In this document: positions 55,192 through 64,000 of the stretch, piece by piece | Layout: each line of letters opens with the position of its first letter | Numbering within the stretch: the first letter of the stretch is position 1 | Source of the DNA: Ilyonectria destructans | Lineage: Eukaryota > Ascomycota > Sordariomycetes > Hypocreales > Nectriaceae | Length of the DNA: 64,000 nucleotides | Direction of reading: 5' to 3' | Assembly: GCA_020740775.1 (NCBI GenBank) | Contig: JAHEWK010000011.1 | Location: 1,178,001-1,242,000 of the forward strand | The notes under the pieces: generated by a model | Told to the model about the DNA's origin: nothing | What the model saw: the letters and a program-made list of their open reading frames with translations, nothing else | The model's database searches: none | Position numbers and translations under genes: made by a program

Positions 55192-56002
55192 CTATGCAAA
55201 GAGGAATTCTTTGAGAACCGGCGAGCCAGAGAACTCTGGATTCAAGAGAATACAACTGACGACCAGGTAAGCATACATTCAGTAAGTCAATATTGAGGAG
55301 ATGCCTACTTGAGAAAATATTGGAGACCAGCTCGTCTTTTTTCCAAGAACTTGGGTCGGAACTTGGAGATGACGCTCTTGGGCGGAATCTCCGGAACTGC
55401 CGCCTCGAACCCGGGGAAGGTCAAAACTAGTTGATGTCGAAACTCATCAAACTCCGAATACCGTTTTCGGATGTTCATGTAGCTTCCCTAAAAATGGGGG
55501 TGGTTGGTTAGTCATACTGTTCGGTCCCTAATTTGCACCTCGCTGGCAGAGTACCCACATGGAGAGTCTCGACACGGATGTTCCACACAACAAAAGCGCC
55601 GATGTTGGTGGCGCTGCCGTTGACGATGGTGTAGTCGGCTATCTCAACGCTCTTGGCCCAGCAGGCATTGTTGCGGTCGTTGTAGTCGTTTGTCTCGTTG
55701 TCGCGGAGGGTGATGGCTCCGGCGGGGAGGATGGACTCGACGGATACGCTGGAGATATTGCGCTGGTGACCATGGGAGTTGACCCAGTACGGCGGAGATG
55801 TGACGGAACTGGGGGACACGACTGTAGAGACGGTATCTTCCTCGTCGTGGTGTTCGATGCTGATGGGCGCCTCATTGTGCAGCGACGACTGCGGGGTGTG
55901 AAACTCCTCGACGGACGCTGAAGGGATATCGGCCGGTCTCGCGGGAGATGCGGTGCCCGCCCAGCTGCCATTGGCACGCTCTCGATCTACCGCCGGCGCC
56001 AT
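55192..56002 (-). CDS. YPT35: PX-domain endosomal protein Ypt35
   Basis: The model is complement(55192-55255, 55309-55487, 55559-56002), 228 residues. The introns are 53 and 70 nt. The second, between TLH and GSYMN, has the less usual donor GTGGGT. The N-terminal ~100 residues are Ser/Pro/Thr-rich and disordered. The PX domain (about 105-228) runs EIADYTIVNG, FVVWNIRVETLHGSYMNIRK, RYSEFDEFR, then PPKSVISKFRPKFLEKRRAG and finishes with NPEFSGSPVLKEFLFA, the typical Ypt35 end. RYSEF and RRAGLQYF supply the phosphoinositide-binding arginines. Ypt35 binds PI3P on endosomes and vacuole and recruits the Vps13 lipid-transfer protein. The last exon of 64 nt would be missed by simple frame searches. 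Confidence 0.88.
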
Positions 56003-59000
56003 TCAGCCATGCGACAGTGGAAAGGGCATGTGGGTTCGGAGGATTCGGAGATCGGAGTCGCACGCGGCGGACGAGGGGGCGGCCGGTGGTATGTTGCGAT
56101 TGATGCTTGAGCGGATGGGGTCTGGTTTGAGACGGGGTGGAAGTAGGATGATCGTTTGAGTCGCCTGAAGGACTGTGGCGTCGATGGAGATGTTGTCGTT
56201 GCTGCTGCTGCTGGCAAGAATGATGGAATTTGAAAGTCGTGGCGGTTGACGTCCGTAATGAAGAATTGCGAGTATGGAAGGATTGGATCACCAAGGGGTT
56301 CAATATCGCTGCGCAGGGAGCGTGATGGGGAGGGACAGGGTGCACGTCAACTGTAATGACGTGTCTGGAAATGAAGGCCAATGAAGGAAGGGCTGCGCGG
56401 CTGGCTATACGCGGATGAGCAACCGATGGCGTGGTTAAAGCTTTGATGTGATGCTATGTTTTTGCAAAAGAAGGCCGGCGTTGAGAATGTCGGCATCATG
56501 CTTCTTTCGGCCGGAAGAGGGGCGGGCGGCGTCCCGGAGGAGGAACGTGTTTTGGGCTGGCTCCCGCCCGTCCCCACTGGCTGGCACAAACTCGACGCAT
56601 CGGCGTTGGCTTGCTCCGGGGAGCGGGACGTTTGGATTGGAACAACGTTGATCGGGCGCTGCTCGATACCGATGCCGATGCTGTTTTTCAATTGGTGACT
56701 TGCCTAGTTCTGCTGTCATGTCGGGTCAGGTGCGTTGCCGGTGATGCTACTGTAGATGTTCACGTCTTTCCTACGGTGACATCCCGTACCCGTGGGGAGA
56801 TTGTGCACATACTAGCTACTTGCCGCAGTGGCATCCACGCCGGTATCCCGGCCGCCGCATTCCGATGACGGCCTCTCCATCAATCTGCGAATGCCCGTTC
56901 CGGCCCCCGAATGAGCACCCGTGCCGTGCCGTCCGTCAGCCCAACCAACACGCCCCTCCACGGGGATTCAAAGGGAAGTGAGCCAACAAGATCCGGCGCT
57001 CTGCAGCTCTCTGTGTGCCACAAGGTGGGGCCATGTCTCGACGATTTGGGCATCTACCCGCGTACTGGATCTTTTTCTCGGCCGGGGCGGTTTGCCTCTC
57101 GTATCTATAAAGTCGACTGATGTGCCCCAGCATAATATTTGCAGTCCTGAGCCTAACGGAAGGGAGTGTCGACTGAGAAGCGGGGAGGCCCTATCGTAAG
57201 GTAATAATAAATGGAGTGGTTCGCCATGGGTGGGATTGGTCTCCTCGTGGTGCAAGCTTATGACTACCTACACAAGGACCAGGTCTACGGGCTGCCAGCC
57301 GTTAATGTAGTTGCTCTGTAATCTCTATCTTGTGAGACTTCTCGTTCAGCCAAACTATTAGGCCAATATATTGAGCCAAGCGAGTCAAAGCAAGTAGACC
57401 CAACAATGTTGTCACTTGTTATCGCTGTCCTCTGGCCACCCAAGCCGTGCCTCCAATGGTGTGAGTTGTGCACGCCTCCCGCAGTCGACCCCGGACCGCA
57501 TAAGCAGCCCCTGTTGTACGAGTCTGGACTGCCATGGAGACTTGGAAAGCTTGGCATTCATCCACCCACCTGATGCTTGCGACCTTACTTGACTCGGTTG
57601 ACGGTACGGAGGTAGACCCTGGACAAATCCCCTCAGACCCCGGACTCATGCTACTTAGTAGACGGCGCCTCCTTTTACTCTGCCATCCGCACTTTCAACC
57701 AGTACCTTGTCTATTAGTGCAGTAACCTTATTAAGGAGGTTCATCAGTGTGCTCGGCCATTCTACCGCCCGGAATTATTGCCGTCAGAGTCGTCTCGGCG
57801 TCACCTTTCAGTCAGCCCGGTTGATTCAGTGCACAAACATGATCAGACACACGACTGCTCTCGTGCATCGCGCGGACTCTCGGCATTACTATCATCGTAT
57901 GCAAGAAATACGAGCTCGCACCTGGCCGGCCTGGATGCCGAGCTGCCTCTGTGGGAGTCGAGAGTGGGCAATTGGCCACTTACCTGCTTTGCCGCACCGC
58001 CTATGCTGGATTAACTCTTCTGACATGAATGGGGTGGGCTCGTAATGCTGGGGCGGAGGGTCGGAAGGTCGGAGGCGGGACACCCTCACGATGCACTAAG
58101 TTCCACCAACTGCTGACGGACAAGTGCGATATGCGAAGTGTCGTGTCGCGGCCCGGCCTGGATGATGCAGTCATTACTCAATGCAGTGACCTCTCAGACG
58201 GCGGTGTCTTGCACATGCACAACCAATGAATACATCACACGAGAAAGGCCGACCGCTCGCTGCGGGCGGGAGTGAGACTTGTAATCGAGGACTGAGCCGT
58301 GGGCACCGACCCGCGAAACACCTGGGACAGCCAGGGCTAGGTGCTGGAGGTGCTGTATTTGAGGCAATGAGGGGATGGGAGGCGAGCGGGAATACGGCCA
58401 TTTTGGATGTGGTCTGTGGGACGGGGAGATGGAGACCTGGCCGAGCTTATCACCCGACGTAGCCGTGATGGCATTGTAGTGGAGAGACCTGCCTGAGTTG
58501 ATTCGCGGTAGTGAGACCTATTGAGACCTATTAGCCAATAATCTGGGGAGAGACAATCACAACGAACGGCAACAAAAACAAGAACGGCATGTAGTAATTA
58601 ACGCCAATGGCAGATGCAAAATGAGTCCGTCAGCGGTCATGCTTCCAGAGGGCCCATTCCCGGATCGGCTTGGCTTGCCTGGAGATTGGAGATGCACGCC
58701 GGCACGACACCAGTGGCGTCCGCAAGCTCTCCAAGCTCCATCCTGGCGCTCACGCCAAATTGCCAGCCCAGCGAGCCAACCTGCGCCAACATAGGTAGCT
58801 ACCTAGGTAGGCAAGCTCCCTACAGCCTACGGGCAGAATATCATGTAATTACTTGGTACAAATCCGTACTCCGTATTATGTAGCAGCACCTCCGCCTAGC
58901 AGTGTGTTAGCAGCAGATCCCTGGCTAAAGCCTGGCTTCGCATCGCGCCGAGCGGTGGGTCGTACGGCCCATGGCTGGATCCTACCCGAGCCTCACGGGG

Positions 59001-59619
59001 CCACGGCCCAGCACGCCCAGAGCTTGCAATGCTACGCTGCCTGTGCCTGGGCCACGGGCTAAGCCTGTTTGATGTTGCTTCTTTGCTAGTCACCGGTGGT
59101 CGTGATAATGCCAACTGCGGGTCTCAGCCCCGGTTCTGGCTCATTTCTGCATAAGGCTATTCCGTCCCGTCGCCTCCTCTCTCCTCCCGGTCTCTTCTCT
59201 CTTCCTGTGTATCCGGCCATCTCTTGATCCTCCACTTCTCCTCTCGCTTGAGTTCTCCGACATTCGTTTGCGGATTGCTTTTTTATCATCTCTCGCTACC
59301 GTCTGGTTTGTACCTTCGTTCATACAAACGCCCACCCGTAATAATTGTGAGTTGAGCCTGAACCCACCCGCCACACGACCCAAGCCCGCATTCAGATGTG
59401 CTGTTGTCCTGGGGATCATACTGCATACCAACCCAACCTTCCATGACTACCTGCACCGTCCCCAGACTTTTACGTCTCGAAATACTTGACAGGCCAAATC
59501 CCAGTTCAAGTACACCCCGCTGACCACCGAGATCTGCAGTCTTTCGTCCTCTTCCTCGCGATACTCGGATCATTCACCTAAACACCTCTTCGAACCGTTA
59601 ATTCCTCCACCACATCGCC
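56003..59619. other. 3.6 kb intergenic region
   Basis: Between divergent YPT35 and the GPI-protein gene. No frame exceeds about 170 codons and none has motifs; the longest (minus, near 55872-56381) is the YPT35 leader in another frame. Palindromic words occur at 58792-58809 and TACTCCGTA at 58867-58875. The last ~450 bases are CT-rich and look like the leader of the downstream gene. Confidence 0.45.
58792..58809. repeat. Overlapping palindromes TAGGTAGCTACCTA and TACCTAGGTA
   Basis: A 14-bp perfect palindrome (58792-58805) overlaps a 10-bp one (58800-58809). Related to GTAGGTACCTAC at 25489 and AGGTACCT at 35579. Confidence 0.7.
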
Positions 59620-60356
59620 ATGCCTTCCGTCCGCTCCACTGTTCTGGCCGTCGCCGCCACTCTCGTTGCCGTTGCACAGGCCGACTACGTGATCGATCCC
59701 GACAGCGTGCCTCTGTCCCAGCGACGTGAGTTGTCTAGCTCCGAAGAGTGGAAGAGACGAAGAAGTAGAGACTGATGGTGATTTAGAGGCCTGGTGTGCC
59801 AGCGAGAAGTACACTTGCCCCCTCATCTGCCAACAAACTGGTGACGGAACCACCAAGGTCAATGATTGTGATCCTGTTTGTCCCCCCATCCGCCAACCTG
59901 ATTCTGTCGTACCGTCTAACCCATCATCTTCAGGCATCTCTGACCTACGGCTGCATTTGCGGCAACGGCAAGCAGCCCAACGTCTCCGAGTACTCCCTAT
60001 CTCTCCCCTACTTCGTGTGCACCGAATGGGGCAACCAGTGTGTCACCGACTGCAACGGCAACAACAACTGTGCTTCGGCGTGCCGTCAGGAGCACCCTTG
60101 CGGTGCCCAGGACCCCAAGAAGTACAACATCACCAAGACAGCTAGCGCCACTGGTGCCCAGGCGACAGCCTCGGCCACCGATGACGCCGACACTGTCTAT
60201 ACCGATGTTGTTGACGGCGACTCCGACTCGTCCGGCTCCGACTCCAGCTCTAGCTCGAGCGACAAGTCCGGCTCGGCTGCTGCTCTTGAGGCCGGCCGCA
60301 AGTGGGGTCTTGCTGTCGTTATGGGCAGCATGTTCGTTGGATTCGCCCTGCTGTAA
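59620..60356 (+). CDS. GPI-anchored cysteine-rich cell-surface protein (DUF7707-type)
   Basis: Exons are 59620-59725, 59787-59875 and 59934-60356 (205 residues). The donor of intron 2 is weak (GTTTGT) but the join gives NDCDPASLTYGCICGNG, the family pattern. Residues 1-21 are a signal peptide (VLAVAATLVAVAQA). The mature part has regularly spaced cysteines (WCASEKYTCPLICQQ, YGCICGNG, YFVCTEWGNQCVTDCNGNNN, SACRQEHPCG). A Ser/Asp/Thr-rich stalk follows (about 150-180), then a hydrophobic C-terminus (WGLAVVMGSMFVGFALL) typical of GPI attachment. It is predicted to be secreted and tethered to the plasma membrane or wall. Such proteins are common in ascomycetes; their molecular role is unknown. 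Confidence 0.82.
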
Positions 60357-61947
60357 GCAGCTATAAGGCCCATGCTCGCTCCGTCGTTCGCTCAGGGAGT
60401 GAATGGCCAAACACATTGATTTGGTTGCATCTTTTTCGCGTGTCTTCTGATTCATTCCTTTAAAAGCCTTGGACGTCTGGGTGTTGGTGGATGGGCATAA
60501 TCTTTTCGAGTATTGTTTTTTTATTCGCTTATAGGGATTTGCATATCCCTTCCTAATAATCCTGGAAGAATAGCATGGATGGGGAGAATGATTTGAGACG
60601 GAGACAAAGGAGACAGAACAGAACAGTTGGAGGAAGAAAATGTGAGGGCATCAGACCTGCGACCCACCTCTGAGACGACTTCAGTTTGCATTTCCAAGTC
60701 GAGTTGGGTTTTGCTTTGAAGGGTTGGAACAATATATTGGACCTTGTTGGCCAAAGCTTGATGGTTGTGCATTGTGCATTGTGGATATTGTATGTGAATC
60801 TGAAATGACGTGGAATTCGGGTTGTCGTCGTTCAGCCTCGCAACGCATTCCGACGTCGGCACCACGGCCGCCGTCCGGATTAACTAGACTGGCGATTAAG
60901 CATACCCGCTTCCCCTGATTTCGCCGGAATAGGGAACGGAGGGCCTACCGCCTTTGCATCCATAGCGCTGGCTCCGTGGATACAGGCACATGCCATTATG
61001 CACGAAAGGATCCTCGGCCCCCAACAAATCGCAACCAATCGATCCACGTCGGCCAGACGGACAAAACGTCTCATGTGCTCACTTGTCGTGAGCCACCCGT
61101 TGCCCTCGTGAGCCATGTCTTGCCTTTGTGGCGCTCGTGGCCCTTGTGACGACGGCATCTCAGGGATAACGCGGTTAATACATCTGGAGGATGAGCTGTG
61201 AGGGATCATTAGAGGTAGCGGGGCTCAGTTTCTCGGGGTAAATTGATAATTAGATTAGCTGCAAAGTTGAAAATTTTTCAGTCGAGTTGAGTTTGAGTAA
61301 ATGTCTGGCATTGCCTGCAGGCCTTGTGTAGCTATTCGCTCAGCAGCATTGGCTGAACCCATAGTGGGCATCTTGGGGCTCCGGGAGGCTCTTAGGACGC
61401 CCTCTGAATGGTGACAGGACAAGCGCTAATCTTGGCCGTTGACCGCCCCCCGGTCCGGTAATCTATCACTTGGTCGGGGACTGAAAGCCATCGTCTAGTT
61501 CGAGTCTTGGACCGGTTGTGTCCCAGCTGCACTGGAGCACGCACTGCTTGGTCCCCTGAAAAATCCGTGGCCTCGCGGTCTTCAGTGGGTCGCAGCGCAC
61601 GCGGCTGCAGGGGCTGACGCACCGCCTTTCCCAAAACACCAATGCCAGAGCTCGCTCATCTCAACCAGTTTTGCCCCCTTCACGCAAACCCCCGAAAAAC
61701 AAGGCAGATCGAGACCGCTGCATGAAGGCTGAACCGCCCAACACTGTTGCAACAAGCTCCTCTTTTTTCCCTTCCCCAGCCCGCGCTTGTGTGAGTGTGT
61801 CAAACCTGCGCCGCGCCGCACACCGTCATCCCGTTACAGTGCAGCGCCAGGCGCCGTGCAGCGTAGCTTTGCTTCCCCTGACGCCTTTAAAGGGTCCCCG
61901 TTTTCCCTTCGCAGACCCCTCCGCCATCCGGCCCCTCCCCTCCCACC
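60357..61947. other. Intergenic region: 3' flank of GPI protein gene, promoter of phosphotransferase gene
   Basis: Frames are short (up to 152 codons, antisense to the GPI gene) and lack motifs. Near 61070-61140 there are repeated CTCGTGAGCC/CTTGTGxCGCTCGTGGC-like words. The last 200 bases are CT-rich leader sequence. Confidence 0.45.
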
Positions 61948-63502
61948 ATGTCTGGAGGCGAAACACTACCGCTATTCAATCCAACCTCGTCCAACCCGAG
62001 CGGTAGGAACATGGCTCCCAATACTAGTAAGTGTCTCTGTTCTACGACAATCTATGACGTACGAGATCGTATGGCTGACGACTGTCTCCAACAGAGAGCG
62101 CGGTTGCCGAGTGCATCTCTGACGATGCCCTTGTCCATCTAAAGACGTACAAATATTCGAGCGTCGACCTCTCTCCGGTCTCGAAATACGTCCTCGGCCC
62201 CTTTGTACGTCCACCTCCTCCCAGACACTCTTGAGATGGCCCCGCAGCTCCGGCTTCGTCGTCCCACGGGACGCCTACCTCATGAGACCTTCCTGCTAAC
62301 CTTCCGCGTTTCTCCCAGTGGAACGCCTTCGTCGAGCTGCTACCGCTATGGCTCGCGCCAAACATGGTTACCCTCCTCGGGTTCTGCTTCATCTTGGGTA
62401 ACATCATACTACTCGAGATCTTCATGCCAGATCTGGTTGGACCGGTATGTTGACGTCACTTGACTGACCACCGCATGCGAAAATGCTAACTGGATCGCCA
62501 ATGTTACAGGGACCATCATGGATCTACTTCAGCTTCGCCTTCGGCCTGTTCATGTACCAAACCATGGACAATGTCGATGGCAAACAAGCCCGCCGAACGG
62601 GAACCTCGAGCGGTCTCGGCGAACTCTTCGACCACGGTATCGATTCGCTCAACTGCACCCTCGCCAGCTTGCTCGAGACGGCCGCTATGGGTCTGGGAAC
62701 CACCCACGCCGGTGTCTTCACCGCGCTGTGTCCTTGCCTCCCCATGTTCTTCTCGACCTGGGAGACCTATCACACACACACACTCTACCTGGGCGTCATC
62801 AACGGTCCCACCGAAGGCTTGCTCATTGCCTGCCTGGTCATGATCATGTCCGGCATTTATGGTCCTGGGATCTGGACCCAGCCCATGAACCACCTCCTGG
62901 GTGACCACCTGCCCGGCCTGGCCAACATCCTCGGTGAGACCACCTTCCGAGACATCTGGATCAGCCTCATCGTCGGCTCTCTCGTTTTTACCCAGATCCC
63001 TTTCTGTGTGTACAACGTCGTCCAGGCGCGACGCAAGAATGGCCTCCCCGTCGCCCCTGTCTTTCTTGAGTGGACCCCTATGGCCGTGTATACCATTTCC
63101 ATTGGTCTGTGGGTCTTCTCTCCTTACAGCACGCTCATGGAGGAGAACCATCTAATGCTCTTCTGCTTGACCTTGGCATTCGTCTTTGGTCGCATGACTA
63201 CCAAGATGATCCTCGCCCACTTGACGCACCAGCCTTTCCCCTACTGGACTGTCATGCTCTGGCCTCTCGTCGGCGGTGCTATTCTCGGCAACCTGCCCCG
63301 ATTTGGCCTCTCTCAGGTCAGCGCTCAGTTTGAACTGAACTACCTGTGGGGCTACTTCTTCTTTGCCCTTGTTGTCTACTTCCGCTGGGCTTTCCTCGTT
63401 GTGGGCAGCATCTGCGAATATCTCGGCATCAACGCCCTTACCATTCCTAAGGAGAAGCAGGTTGCCAACAAGTTGGCTCGTGACGCTACGAAGCTCCATT
63501 AA
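61948..63502 (+). CDS. sn-1,2-diacylglycerol choline/ethanolaminephosphotransferase (CPT1/EPT1 family)
   Basis: Exons are 61948-62026, 62095-62204, 62319-62444 and 62510-63502 (435 residues). Introns are 65-114 nt and all joins are in frame (VLGPFWNAFVELLP and LVGPGPSWIYFSF). The CDP-alcohol phosphatidyltransferase signature D-G-x2-A-R-x8-G-x3-D-x3-D is complete: Asp128, Gly129, Ala132, Arg133, Gly142, Asp146 and Asp150. About ten hydrophobic helices follow the N-terminal YSSVDLSPVSKY segment, as in yeast Cpt1/Ept1. The enzyme transfers phosphocholine or phosphoethanolamine from the CDP form to diacylglycerol, the last Kennedy-pathway step, in ER/Golgi membranes. Headgroup preference cannot be told from sequence. 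Confidence 0.92.
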
Positions 63503-64000
63503 TATCGGGACACGACATACATACCCTCGCCCACCTGGCCGTTTTACGACATGATACTATAGAGGAACTGGGGAGGCACAGACGGATGGAAACGGCAAAG
63601 GGCGGGCCTGTTTGAACACCAACCTATAGAATCGGAGCATCTCAGTTCTGGGAGGCGGGTCCAGATTAAAGCGGATCTCCATCACAGGCGGAGGGAAATT
63701 GCATGATGGGCGTTGGGTTTTCCATTTATACTCGCATTCTTTCTGGCGCCCAGAAACGCGCGAGACAACGCGAGCCCGTGGGAATGATGACATATTGATT
63801 GTAATAGAATTGAACGAGCATGATGCATTGGCGGAAACCATTGATTCAAGCCTATATATATTGGATACGATCTGGCTATCTCGGTTTTGGACATTGTCCA
63901 TCCCAAGATAGACATGTAGGTCCATGTTAGAGTGGAGCAGATGATAATTGTTAAATAACTGAATATCGCATTGAATATCTTGCATCATGTTAACGCCGCG
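63503..64000. other. 3' flank to the window end
   Basis: AT-rich DNA after the phosphotransferase stop, probably its 3' UTR. A minus frame of 143 codons (63557-63988) has no recognisable motif. Confidence 0.4.

Overview
The window is nuclear DNA of a filamentous ascomycete (Pezizomycotina, most likely Sordariomycetes). The evidence is short introns of about 45-130 nt with GTRNGT donors, CTRAC/TACTAAC branch sites and YAG acceptors, GC-rich codon use with C/G at third positions, spacers of 0.3-7 kb, and typical fungal families (Zn2Cys6 regulator with a Fungal_trans middle domain, CHR chromate transporter, Cia2, Ypt35, GPI-anchored cysteine-rich DUF7707-type protein). I see no operons, phage, insertion sequence, CRISPR array, rRNA or convincing tRNA. 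Gene models were built by joining open frames at splice sites that restore family-conserved sequence. All the models below keep a continuous reading frame from ATG to stop, except the one cut by the window edge.

Layout. 0-16 kb is gene-dense: a truncated F-box-like gene (-), an Mtm1/SLC25A39-type mitochondrial carrier (+), a WD40 protein (+), FRG1 (-), a 2-oxoglutarate/iron dioxygenase-like protein (+), a ZIP zinc transporter (-), a DsbA/thioredoxin-fold protein (+), a small mitochondrial membrane protein (+) and a CHR-family chromate transporter (-). At 17-20 kb lies an eight-exon Zn2Cys6 transcription factor (-). It is followed by 7.4 kb without a recognisable gene. The MIP18-family Fe-S targeting factor CIA2 (+) sits alone at 27.6-28.5 kb, before another 3 kb empty spacer that carries a perfect 63-bp tandem duplication.

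From 31 to 56 kb come conserved nuclear genes: SNU114 (U5 snRNP GTPase, -) divergent from ERG10 (acetoacetyl-CoA thiolase, +), then five consecutive minus-strand genes: SIN3 corepressor, TAF2 (TFIID), a SAS4-domain protein, an IQ-motif protein and the PX-domain protein YPT35. After a 3.6 kb spacer the window ends with a GPI-anchored cysteine-rich secreted protein and an ethanolamine/choline phosphotransferase (both +).

Functionally this is a housekeeping neighbourhood rather than an accessory island. Themes are transcription and chromatin (SIN3, TAF2, SAS4-domain protein, Zn2Cys6 factor), splicing (SNU114, FRG1), metal and redox handling (carrier, ZIP, CHR, CIA2) and lipid/sterol precursors (ERG10, CPT/EPT). 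I did not find a convincing undescribed system. The points most worth checking are two stop-free in-frame introns that automated annotation would translate (FRG1, TAF2), two unusually long ~500-nt introns (SNU114, SIN3), the 63-bp duplication, and short palindromic words (TACTCCGTA and TAGGTACCTA types) that I found only between genes.
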